Shown here: one piece after another, positions 39,802 to 47,936 of the stretch
Numbering within the stretch: the stretch's first letter is position 1
Layout of the letters: every line of letters begins with the position of its first letter
NCBI RefSeq assembly: GCF_029269835.1
Contig: NZ_JARJBB010000001.1
Coordinates: 186,001 to 250,000, forward strand
Source of the DNA: Streptomyces tropicalis
GTDB lineage: Bacteria > Actinomycetota > Actinomycetes > Streptomycetales > Streptomycetaceae
DNA length: 64,000 bases
Direction: 5' to 3'
Program-made: the position numbers and the translations under genes
Notes under the pieces: generated by a model
Told to the model about the DNA's origin: nothing
The model's database searches: none
The model's input: the letters and a program-made list of their open reading frames with translations, nothing else

Positions 39802-41076
39802 TCACTTGCTGAAGTCCGGCACCAGCTTGGCGATGGCCAGCTGCGCGTTGCTCAGACCCTGGTCCAGGGACTCCTTGCCGCCGGCGATCTTGGGCAGCTC
39901 GGTGTCGAGCGGGCCCCACAGGGAGCTGTACTCGGGCAGCGCCGGGCGCGGCTGGGCGGCGGAGAGCACGCCCTGGTAGCCGGCGATGCCCGGGTCGGCC
40001 TTGACCTGCGCGGTGTAGGCGTCGGCGCGGGTGGGCAGCGTGGAGTTCTTCAGGGCGATGGCCTCCTGGGTCTTCGCCGAGGTCATGAACTGCACGAACT
40101 TCAGGGCCGCTTCCTGGTGCGCCTTGTCCGAGCCGGCGTAGACCGAGAGGTTGTGGCCGCCGGTCGGGGCGCCCGCCTTGCCGGTGGAGCCGGCCGGGAC
40201 GGTGGCGATGCCGAGGTTGGACTTGTCCTTGAAGGCGGAGCCCTTGTAGAAGTTCGTGATCTCCCACGGGCCCTGGACGATCGCGGCGACCTTGCCGTTG
40301 ACGAACGCGTCCTGGATGTGGGCGTAGGCGTCCGCGGTGGTGTCGGCCTTGTGCAGACCCTTGCCGGAGAAGGTGCTCAGCCAGGCGGCGTAGCCCTTCT
40401 TGGCCGGGGCCGAGTCGACGGTGATCTTCTTGGCGGCGGGGTCGACGGTGTCGGTGCCCTCGCCGTAGAGGAAGCACTGGGCGTAGTAGGCCTGGGTGGA
40501 GCCCCAGTAGCCGTCGACGCCGGTCTTGCCCTTGATCTTGGCGGCGTCGGACTTCAGCTCGTCCCAGGTCTTGGGGGCGTCGGTGATGCCGGCCTTCTTG
40601 AACAGGGCCTTGTTGTAGACGAAGGCGAGCGTGTCCGTGACCAGCGGGACGCCGTAGGTCTTGCCCTCGAACTGCGCCTGCTTGATCAGGTTGGGCTGGA
40701 ACTTGGCCTGGTCCGCGAGGGCCGTCGTGCCGTCCAGCGGCAGGAAGTAGCCCTTCTTCGCGAAGGCGGGCGTCCAGCCGACCTCGGAGCGCAGCACGTC
40801 CGGGGCGCCCTGGGAACCGGCGGCGGTGTCGAACTTGTTCTGCGCCTGGTCGAAGGGGACGTCGACGTACTTGACCTTGATGTTCTTGTTGGCCGCCTCG
40901 AACTGCTTGACCAGGTTCTGGTACGTCGGCGACTCGTTGGTGGCGTTGGAGGTGTCCCACCAGGTGAGGGTCACCGGCCCGTTCGACTTGTTGCTGCTGC
41001 TGTCACTTCCGCCGCACGCCGTCGCCGTGAGGGCGATGGACGCCACCAGCGCGCCGGCCGCTATGCCACGCCGCAT
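39802..41076 (-). CDS. malE: Maltose/maltodextrin-binding lipoprotein MalE
   Basis: A 424-residue extracellular solute-binding protein anchored as a lipoprotein. Signal MRRGIAAGALVASIALTATACGG has its lipobox cysteine near residue 21. The mature protein begins with a Ser/Asn linker and VTLTWWDTSNATNESPTYQNLVKQFEAANKNIKVKYVDVPFDQAQNKF, typical of family 1 sugar-binding proteins. It delivers maltodextrins to MalFG. Start support: AAGGAG eight bases before the ATG. First gene of the operon, divergent from malR, with a CTTGCA/TGCAAG operator in the shared region. Confidence 0.95.
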   Translation of the reverse strand: MRRGIAAGALVASIALTATACGGSDSSSNKSNGPVTLTWWDTSNATNESPTYQNLVKQFEAANKNIKVKYVDVPFDQAQNKFDTAAGSQGAPDVLRSEVGWTPAFAKKGYFLPLDGTTALADQAKFQPNLIKQAQFEGKTYGVPLVTDTLAFVYNKALFKKAGITDAPKTWDELKSDAAKIKGKTGVDGYWGSTQAYYAQCFLYGEGTDTVDPAAKKITVDSAPAKKGYAAWLSTFSGKGLHKADTTADAYAHIQDAFVNGKVAAIVQGPWEITNFYKGSAFKDKSNLGIATVPAGSTGKAGAPTGGHNLSVYAGSDKAHQEAALKFVQFMTSAKTQEAIALKNSTLPTRADAYTAQVKADPGIAGYQGVLSAAQPRPALPEYSSLWGPLDTELPKIAGGKESLDQGLSNAQLAIAKLVPDFSK

Positions 41077-41208
41077 GAGTTCTCCTTGAGGGTGAAAGCC
41101 CGTGTGCGGGGAGCGGTCCCGTCCGCCGTCCCCGCCGACTTGCCGACTGCGCCGTTGCGGCCGCCGGGCGACCGCGAACGTAACAGCGATGTAAGCCGGG
41201 CGAAAGAC

Positions 41209-41229
41209 CTTGCAGAAAAAAAGTGCAAG
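41209..41229 (-). promoter_or_regulatory. MalR operator of the malEFG operon
   Basis: CTTGCA (41209-41214) and TGCAAG (41224-41229) form an inverted pair around an A-rich nine-base spacer, about 130-150 bases before the malE start. Same half-sites as at the amylase promoter. Confidence 0.8.
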
Positions 41230-41316
41230 AGATCATGACAGTTACGCGCCCGTGACCTCTTCGCGCTTGCTTCGAGGCCGGGTTTTCCGGCCGTTCAGCG
41301 GGCATCCGCACCTTTG

Positions 41317-41339
41317 TGCAAGACTCTGCAAGCTCTTGC
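41317..41339 (+). promoter_or_regulatory. Candidate MalR autoregulatory sites
   Basis: TGCAAG occurs at 41317-41322 and 41327-41332, ten bases apart, and CTTGC (41335-41339) completes a compact palindrome with the second copy. They lie between the divergent malE and malR genes and may control both. Confidence 0.65.
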
Positions 41340-41502
41340 CATCCGTGTCCGCGGGGGGAATCATCCCCTTGCGGACCGGGGGACGCCGACCAGAACACGA
41401 GGGAATGCGATGACGCAGCAGCCCGCAGGGCGCCGTGCAACAACCCGCGCCCGGCGTCCGGTCGGTGGGCAACGTCGCGCCCGACCGGTACAGTCCAATC
41501 CC

Positions 41503-42537
41503 GTGACCACACGGCTTGCCGACATCGCTGCGCAGGCGGGGGTGAGCGAAGCGACCGTCAGCCGCGTCCTCAACGGCAAGCCGGGCGTCGCCTCCGCCAC
41601 CCGCCAGTCCGTACTGGCCGCCCTCGACGTGCTGGGCTACGAGCGCCCGGTGCGCCTGCGGCAGCGCATCGAGGGCCTGGTCGGCCTGATCACCCCGGAG
41701 CTGGACAACCCGATATTCCCCGCTCTGACGCAGGTCATCGGACAGGCGCTGACCCGGCAGGGCTACACCCCGATCCTCGCCACGCAGACCCCGGGCGGGT
41801 CCACCGAGGACGAGCTCACCGAGATGCTGGTGGACCGCGGGGTCGCGGGCATCATCTACGTCTCCGGACTGCACGCCGACACCACGGCCGACATGCAGCG
41901 CTACGAGCAGCTCCGCGGGCAGGGCGTGCCGTTCGTCCTGGTGGACGGCTTCTCCCCCAAGGTGCAGGCGCCGTTCATATCGCCCGACGACCGGGCCGCG
42001 ATGACGCTCGCGGTCACCCACCTCGTCTCCCTCGGCCACACCCGGATCGGGCTTGCGGTCGGACCGAAGCGGTTCGTGCCGGTGCAGCGCAAGATCGAGG
42101 GCTTCGTGCGCGCCGTGCAGGACCAGCTGGGCCTGACCGCGGACGTCGTGGAGACCGAGCTGATCCAGCACTCGCTCTACACCCTGGAGGGCGGCCAGGC
42201 CGCCGCGGGCGCACTCATCGACCGGGACTGCACCGCGGTCGTGTGCGCGAGCGACATGATGGCGCTCGGCGCCATACGGGCCGCCCGGCAGTGCGGCCTG
42301 GAGGTGCCGCGGGACTTCTCGGTGGTCGGCTTCGACGACTCCCTGCTGATCGCCTTCACCGACCCGCCGCTGACGACGATCCGCAAGCCGGTGCCCGCCA
42401 TGGGGCAGGCCGCGGTGCGCACGCTGCTGGAGGAGATCGGCGGGACGCCCGCCCCGCACAGCGAGTTCGTGTTCATGCCGGAGCTGGTGGTGCGCGGCTC
42501 GACGGCCTCCGCTCCCGGGGACCGCACGCGCGCCTGA
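41503..42537 (+). CDS. malR: LacI-family maltose repressor MalR
   Basis: A 344-residue LacI-type repressor. TTRLADIAAQAGVSEATVSRVLNGKPGVA is the helix-turn-helix, followed by the hinge and a periplasmic-binding-like ligand domain (GLVGLITPELDNPIFPALTQVIGQAL; VVGFDDSLLIAFTDPPLTT). In S. coelicolor MalR represses the mal operon and glucose also acts through it. GTG 41503 gives 344 residues, the length I recall for that protein, and TACAGT eight bases upstream fits a leaderless message. An in-frame ATG at 41410 after GGGA would add 31 residues. Confidence 0.94.
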   Translation: MTTRLADIAAQAGVSEATVSRVLNGKPGVASATRQSVLAALDVLGYERPVRLRQRIEGLVGLITPELDNPIFPALTQVIGQALTRQGYTPILATQTPGGSTEDELTEMLVDRGVAGIIYVSGLHADTTADMQRYEQLRGQGVPFVLVDGFSPKVQAPFISPDDRAAMTLAVTHLVSLGHTRIGLAVGPKRFVPVQRKIEGFVRAVQDQLGLTADVVETELIQHSLYTLEGGQAAAGALIDRDCTAVVCASDMMALGAIRAARQCGLEVPRDFSVVGFDDSLLIAFTDPPLTTIRKPVPAMGQAAVRTLLEEIGGTPAPHSEFVFMPELVVRGSTASAPGDRTRA

Positions 42538-42677
42538 GCTCGGGCGGGCCGCACGGGGGCGTCGCGCCGACGGCCGCGGCACACCCCTGCCGGGCCCCGG
42601 CAGGTGGACAACATGCGTCCTGAACCCGGCCGCGGGATGATCGGTGGGACACGTCTTTTCTGGCAGACTCTGTGCCT

Positions 42678-43550
42678 ATGGGTGACACGACCGTGACGCG
42701 ACCGGAGGGCCCCGAGGAGGCCGTTCCGTACCCCGTCACGGACGCCGGGCGCACGGATGTCGTGCACCGGCTGCGCACCCCGCGCCGGCCCCGGCTGTGG
42801 TTCGAGATCCTGCTGATCGCGGTGAGTTACTGGACGTACTCGCTGATCCGCAACGCGGTCCCCGAGCAGAAGGCGGCCGCGCTGCACAACGCGGACTGGA
42901 TCTGGCGCACCGAGCACCGCCTGGGCATCGCCGTGGAGCAGTCGGTCAACCACGTCGTGAACTCGGTGAATTGGCTGATCGTCGGCATGAACTACTACTA
43001 CGCCACGCTGCACTTCGTGATCACGGTGGGCGTGCTGTTCTGGCTGTACCGCCGTCATCCCGGGCGGTACGCGGCGGCCCGCACGGTGCTGTTCGCGACC
43101 ACCGGAATCGCCCTGCTCGGCTACTACCTGTATCCGCTGGCGCCCCCGCGACTGATGACCGGCGGCCGCTTCGTGGACACCGTGCAGGTCCACCACACCT
43201 GGGGCTCGATGGCCTCCGGCGACCTGAAGCACATGTCGAACCAGTACGCGGCGATGCCGTCGATGCACATCGGCTGGTCCCTGTGGTGCGGGCTCACCCT
43301 CTTCGCGCTGGCCCGCGTCCCGTGGGTGCGGCTGCTCGGCCTGCTGTACCCGGCGGCCACCCTCGTCGTGATCGTCGCCACCGCCAACCACTTCTGGCTG
43401 GACGCGGTGGGCGGCGTGCTGTGCCTGACCGTCGGCTTCACCCTGGCCCGCCTCTGGTACGGCGCCCTTCCCCACGCCCTGCCCCGGCTGCCCGCCGGGG
43501 TCGCGTCGCCGGTGCCGGCGGCGGCCGCCCGGCAGGACCGCCCGGTGTGA
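42678..43550 (+). CDS. PAP2-family membrane phosphatase-like protein
   Basis: A 290-residue integral membrane protein with about six helices. PSMHIGWSLW holds the second phosphatase motif and ANHFWLDAVGG the third (histidine-aspartate pair). The first lysine/arginine motif is weak, as in the inositol-phosphoceramide/Aur1-like subgroup. It should act on a lipid phosphate or head group; the substrate is unknown. GTG 42672 or ATG 42678 may be the start. There is no strong ribosome site, and the message may be leaderless. It converges on glnE. Confidence 0.85.
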   Translation: MGDTTVTRPEGPEEAVPYPVTDAGRTDVVHRLRTPRRPRLWFEILLIAVSYWTYSLIRNAVPEQKAAALHNADWIWRTEHRLGIAVEQSVNHVVNSVNWLIVGMNYYYATLHFVITVGVLFWLYRRHPGRYAAARTVLFATTGIALLGYYLYPLAPPRLMTGGRFVDTVQVHHTWGSMASGDLKHMSNQYAAMPSMHIGWSLWCGLTLFALARVPWVRLLGLLYPAATLVVIVATANHFWLDAVGGVLCLTVGFTLARLWYGALPHALPRLPAGVASPVPAAAARQDRPV

Positions 43551-43617
43551 CACGGCCCCGTGCCGTCCGGGACGGGGCGCCGGGCGGCTCCGGCGCGGCC
43601 CGCCGGGCGGGGAGGCC

Positions 43618-46614
43618 TCACGTGCCGTAGAAGAGCCGCTCCACCACGCCCCGGGCCCGTCGGCCGGTGCGCCGGTAGGCGTCCAGCATGTCGCCCACGT
43701 GCCCCTCCCCGTACCCCAGGTAGCGGCCCACCGCCGCCAGCTCCCGCGGGTCCGACGGGAAGGTGTCCCCGGCCCGTCCGCGGACCAGCATCACGGCGTT
43801 GCGCACCCGCGTCGCCAGCACCCATGCCTCGTCGAGGACCGCCGCGTCCTCCTCCGTGAGCAGGCCCGCCTCCCGGGCCGCCGCAAGGGCCGCCCGGGTC
43901 CGGGTGGTGCGCAGGCCGGGCACCTGGGCGCCGTGCTGCATCTGCAGCAGCTGCACCGTCCACTCCACGTCGGACAGGCCGCCCGGCCCGAGCTTGGTGT
44001 GCAGCTTGGGGTCGGCGCCCCGCGGCAGCCGCTCGACCTCCATCCGCGCCTTGAGCCGCCGGATCTCCCGGACCGCGTCCTCGTCCAGTCCGGAGGCCGG
44101 GTACCGCAGCGGGTCGACCAGTTCGACGAATCGGCGCCCGAGGCCCTCGTCCCCGGCCACCGGCTCGGCGCGCAGCAGCGCCTGCGCCTCCCACACCAGC
44201 GACCAGCGCCGGTAGTAGGCCGCGTACGACGTCAGGGTCCGCACCAGCGGCCCGGTCTTCCCCTCGGGCCGCAGGTCCGCGTCGATCAGCAGCGGCGGGT
44301 CCGCGCTCGGGATCTGCAGCAGGCGCCGCATCTCGGCGACGACCCGGCCCGCGGCCTGCCCGGCCTCGTGCTCGTCGACGCCGTCCCTCGGCTCGTGCAC
44401 GAAGAGCACGTCCGCGTCCGAGCCGTAGCCCAGCTCGTGGCCCCCGAAGCGACCCATGGCGATGACCGCGAAACGGGTCGGCAGCGTCTCGCCCCAGCCC
44501 GCGTCCACGACCGCCCGCAGGGTGCCCGCCAGCGCGGCCGCCGTCAGGTCCGACACGGCGCCGCCCACCAGGTCCACCAGGGCGCCCTGGTCGGCCTCGG
44601 CCGGCTGCTCCTCGGTGCCGTAGGAGCCGACGATGTCGGCGGCGGCGGTGCGGAACAGCTCCCGGCGCCGTACCCCGCGCGCGGCCGCGACCGCCTGCTC
44701 GGAGCTGCCCGCCCGGCCGACCGCGGCGAGGACCTCCTGCTCCAGGTGGGAGCGCCGGCGCGGCTCCAGGCCGCCGCCGTCGCCGTCGCCGAGCAGAGCG
44801 ACCGCCTCGGGCGCCCGCAGCAGCAGGTCGGGGGCGAGCCGCCCGGCCGACAGCACCCGCGCCAGGTTCTCGGCGGCCGCGCCCTCGTCGCGCAGCAGCC
44901 GCAGGTACCACGGAGTCTTGCCGAGCGCGTCGGAGACCTTGCGGAAGTTGAGCAGGCCGGCGTCCGGGTCGGCGGAGTCGGCGAACCAGCCGAGCAGCAC
45001 CGGCAGCAGGGTCCGCTGGATCGCCGCCTTGCGGGTGACGCCGGAAGCCAGCGCCTCCAGGTGGCGCAGGGCGGAGGCCGGGTCCGCGTAGCCGAGGGCG
45101 ACCAGGCGCTCGCGGGCCGCCTCGGGGCTGAGCCGGGCCTCCGTGGGGCCGAGCTGGGCGACCGCGTCGAGCAGCGGCCGGTAGAAGAGCTTCTCGTGCA
45201 GCCGCCGTACGACGCCGGTGTGCCGCTTCCACTCGCGGACCAGGTCCGCGGCCGGGTCGGTGCGCAGGCCCAGGGAGCGGCCCAGCCGGCGCAGGTCGGC
45301 GTCGTCCTCGGGGACCAGGTGGGTGCGGCGCAGCCGGTGCAGCTGGATCCGGTGCTCCATCGAGCGCAGGAAGCGGTACGCCTCGTCGAGCTGCACGGCG
45401 TCCGTGCGGCCGACGTAGCCCCCCGCGGCCAGGGCCCGGAGGGCGTCTAGGGTGGTCCCGCTGCGCAGCGAGGCGTCGGCCCGCCCGTGCACCAGCTGGA
45501 GCAGCTGGACGGCGAACTCCACGTCGCGCAGGCCGCCGGGGCCGAGCTTCAGCTCCCGCTCGACCTCCGCGGCGGGGATGTTCTCCACCACCCGGCGGCG
45601 CATCTTCTGCACGTCGGCGACGAAGTTCTCACGCTCGGCGGCCTGCCAGACCATCGGGTTGAGGGCGGCGACGTAGTCCTGGCCGAGCCCGGCGTCGCCG
45701 GCCACCGGGCGGGCCTTGAGCAGCGCCTGGAACTCCCAGGTCTTGGCCCAGCGCTGGTAGTACGCGACGTGGCTGCTGAGGGTGCGCACGAGCGGGCCGT
45801 TGCGGCCCTCGGGGCGCAGGTTGGCGTCGACCGGCCAGATCGACCCCTCGACGGTGGTCTCGGAGCAGATCCGCATCAGGTGCGAGGCGAGCCGGGTCGC
45901 GGCGCGCAGCGCCTTGCCCTCGTCGGCGCCGTCCGCGGGCTCGGCGACGAAGATGACGTCGACGTCGGAGACGTAGTTCAGTTCGTGGCCGCCGCACTTG
46001 CCCATCGCGATCACGGCGAGCCGGCACAGCCGGGTGTCGTCGGGCGCGGCGGCGCCCGCGATGCGGAGCGCGGCGCGCAGCGTGGCGGTGGCGAGGTCGG
46101 CCAGCTCGGCGGCGGTCTCGGCGACGGCGATGGTGCCGCAGACGTCCCGGGCGGCGATGGACAGCAGGCAGCGCCGGTAGGCGACGCGCAGCGCGACGGG
46201 GTCGTGGGCGCCGGCGAGGCCCCGCTCGAACTCCTCGACGCCCGGGTGCAGATCGCGCGGCTCGTAGGTGACCAGGGCCTGCCAGTCGCCGGCGTGCCGG
46301 GCGAGGTGGTCGCCGAGTGCGGCGGACGCGCCGAGCACGCCGAGCAGCCGGTCGCGCAGCGGCTTGGCCGCGGTCAGGGTGTCGAGCAGCTCCCGCCGGG
46401 CGGTGGGGTCCGGCTGGGCCTCCAGCAGCCGGACGAGGGAGCCGAGCGCCAGGTCGGGGTCGGCGGTGGCGCCGAGGGCCTCCAGCAGCACCGGGTCGTC
46501 GCGGACGGGGGCGAGTTCCGCGCCGTCCAGCAGCCGCTCGGCGGCCGCGGGCGCCGTGAAGCCGTGCCGCAGCAGCCGTGTGAAGGTACTGCTCCTGCGC
46601 CCCGGCCCCGTCAT
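43618..46614 (-). CDS. glnE: Bifunctional glutamine synthetase adenylyltransferase/deadenylase
   Basis: A 998-residue regulator enzyme with two nucleotidyltransferase domains. The first motif is GGHELNYVSDVDVIF near residue 210 (removes AMP in the E. coli enzyme), the second GGHELGYGSDADVLF near residue 728 (adds AMP). Helical domains follow each (RDVEFAVQLLQL and SDVEWTVQLLQM). It adenylylates GlnA at Tyr397, present in the GlnA of this window. In Streptomyces GlnE answers to GlnK and nitrogen status. The start is ATG 46614. It lies alone, between the convergent PAP2 gene and the divergent phosphatase gene. Confidence 0.97.
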   Translation of the reverse strand: MTGPGRRSSTFTRLLRHGFTAPAAAERLLDGAELAPVRDDPVLLEALGATADPDLALGSLVRLLEAQPDPTARRELLDTLTAAKPLRDRLLGVLGASAALGDHLARHAGDWQALVTYEPRDLHPGVEEFERGLAGAHDPVALRVAYRRCLLSIAARDVCGTIAVAETAAELADLATATLRAALRIAGAAAPDDTRLCRLAVIAMGKCGGHELNYVSDVDVIFVAEPADGADEGKALRAATRLASHLMRICSETTVEGSIWPVDANLRPEGRNGPLVRTLSSHVAYYQRWAKTWEFQALLKARPVAGDAGLGQDYVAALNPMVWQAAERENFVADVQKMRRRVVENIPAAEVERELKLGPGGLRDVEFAVQLLQLVHGRADASLRSGTTLDALRALAAGGYVGRTDAVQLDEAYRFLRSMEHRIQLHRLRRTHLVPEDDADLRRLGRSLGLRTDPAADLVREWKRHTGVVRRLHEKLFYRPLLDAVAQLGPTEARLSPEAARERLVALGYADPASALRHLEALASGVTRKAAIQRTLLPVLLGWFADSADPDAGLLNFRKVSDALGKTPWYLRLLRDEGAAAENLARVLSAGRLAPDLLLRAPEAVALLGDGDGGGLEPRRRSHLEQEVLAAVGRAGSSEQAVAAARGVRRRELFRTAAADIVGSYGTEEQPAEADQGALVDLVGGAVSDLTAAALAGTLRAVVDAGWGETLPTRFAVIAMGRFGGHELGYGSDADVLFVHEPRDGVDEHEAGQAAGRVVAEMRRLLQIPSADPPLLIDADLRPEGKTGPLVRTLTSYAAYYRRWSLVWEAQALLRAEPVAGDEGLGRRFVELVDPLRYPASGLDEDAVREIRRLKARMEVERLPRGADPKLHTKLGPGGLSDVEWTVQLLQMQHGAQVPGLRTTRTRAALAAAREAGLLTEEDAAVLDEAWVLATRVRNAVMLVRGRAGDTFPSDPRELAAVGRYLGYGEGHVGDMLDAYRRTGRRARGVVERLFYGT

Positions 46615-46762
46615 GCCCGGCCTCCCGTCGGATCAAGGTCGTCCTGGCGAGAGCCTATCCGCAGTCGACGGCGGTGGCTCAGGGGCGGCGGCGCCGGATC
46701 TCCGGGGCGATGCTGGTGGGGGGATCGCGGGAGGGGGAGCGGGAGGGCGGCGGGAGCGACCC

Positions 46763-46784
46763 GTTCATCCGGTCTTCATCCGGC
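46763..46784 (+). promoter_or_regulatory. PHO box (PhoP direct repeats)
   Basis: GTTCATCCGGT (46763-46773) and CTTCATCCGGC (46774-46784) are tandem 11-base units matching the Streptomyces PhoP direct-repeat consensus (G/T-TCAyy-based, 11-nt spacing). They lie 89 bases before the phosphatase start. A third, poor unit may follow. Confidence 0.85.
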
Positions 46785-46872
46785 GGGTTGGGCACCGTGG
46801 GACAGGGGAAGGTTGGCGTGTGCATGATGCATCCGTACCGTCATCCCCGTCTTCCCCCCACCGGAGGTCGAT

Positions 46873-47763
46873 GTGTCCGGCAGTAACGGCAAGTCCCTCC
46901 TTCGTCGCGGCCGCACCGCCCTGGCGTCCGCGACGGCGCTCGCCGCCGCCGGCCTGTGGGCCGGCCTCTCCGGCCCACCCGCTCAGGCCGCCACCGGGGT
47001 GCCGGCCCCCGACCACGTGGTCGTCGTGGTCTTCGAGAACCACGCCTACGGCGAGGTGATCGGCTCCTCCAGCGCCCCGTACCTCAACTCGCTGAAGTCC
47101 GGCGGCGCGAACCTCACCCAGTCCCACGCCGTGACCCACCCCAGCCAGCCGAACTACTTCGCCCTGTTCTCCGGCTCCACCCAGGGGATCACGGACGACA
47201 GCTGCTACACCCCCGGCTTCTCCTCCGCCCCGAACCTCGCCTCCGAGCTGATCGCGGCGGGCCGCAGCTGGGGCAGCTACAACGAGTCCCTGCCCAGCCA
47301 GGGTTCGACCACGTGCAGCAGCGGTGACTACGCGCGCAAGCACAACCCGTGGTTCGGCTTCGGCAACGTGCCCACCTCGACGGCCCGGACCTTCGCCCAG
47401 TTCCCCTCGGACTACACGACGCTGCCGCAGCTCTCCTTCGTGACCCCGAACCTCTGCAGCGACATGCACAACTGCTCGGTGGCGACCGGTGACACCTGGC
47501 TGAAGAACAACCTCGGCGCCTACGCGACCTGGGCCAGGACGCACAACAGCCTGCTCGTCGTCACCTTCGACGAGGACGACAACTCCAGCAGCAACCGGAT
47601 CCCGACGGTCCTGTACGGCGGGCCGGTCTCGCCGGGGTCGAGCTCGTCGGTCACGTACAACCACTACGACCTGCTGCGCACGCTGGAGGACTCGCAGGGT
47701 CTGACCACCCACGCGGGCAACGCGGCCGCCGCCAAGGACATCACCGGCGTCTGGGCGTCCTGA
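46873..47763 (+). CDS. Secreted phosphoesterase (acid phosphatase type)
   Basis: A 296-residue exported enzyme. The signal peptide ends at about residue 39 (GPPAQAA). The mature part has the phosphoesterase (PF04185) pattern: VVVVFENHAYGEVIG at the metal/nucleophile site, SHAVTHPSQPNYFALFSGS, LPQLSFVTPNLCSDMHNC and VVTFDEDD. It should release phosphate from organic esters outside the cell. GTG 46873 follows GGAGG. The PHO box upstream predicts induction by PhoP on phosphate limitation. A bidirectional terminator follows. Confidence 0.88.
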   Translation: MSGSNGKSLLRRGRTALASATALAAAGLWAGLSGPPAQAATGVPAPDHVVVVVFENHAYGEVIGSSSAPYLNSLKSGGANLTQSHAVTHPSQPNYFALFSGSTQGITDDSCYTPGFSSAPNLASELIAAGRSWGSYNESLPSQGSTTCSSGDYARKHNPWFGFGNVPTSTARTFAQFPSDYTTLPQLSFVTPNLCSDMHNCSVATGDTWLKNNLGAYATWARTHNSLLVVTFDEDDNSSSNRIPTVLYGGPVSPGSSSSVTYNHYDLLRTLEDSQGLTTHAGNAAAAKDITGVWAS

Positions 47764-47876
47764 GGCGTCCGTCGGCAGGCAGCGGGGCCGGACCGCCGAC
47801 GGACACCCCCTGGCGCCCGAAGCCGGGGCCTCCGAACGGCCCCGGCGGCACCGGCGGCCCCGAGGCGGTGGAACGA

Positions 47877-47911
47877 CGTGGGGCCGACGATCCGCGATCG
47901 TCGGCCCCACG
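47877..47911. terminator. Bidirectional terminator between phosphatase and glnA2
   Basis: CGTGGGGCCGACGATC (47877-47892) pairs with GATCGTCGGCCCCACG (47896-47911) around a three-base loop. The 16-bp stem lies between convergent genes, 25 bases beyond the glnA2 stop. Confidence 0.9.
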
Positions 47912-47936
47912 GGGTCGAATTCCCTCTGACCTGCGC

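Noticed and set aside
41410..41502. N-terminal extension of MalR from ATG 41410
   Set aside because: It adds 31 basic, unconserved residues before the helix-turn-helix; the GTG at 41503 gives the expected length. It cannot be excluded.
43556..43577. Terminator between the PAP2 gene and glnE
   Set aside because: The best stem is six pairs (CCCCGT with ACGGGG); not convincing.
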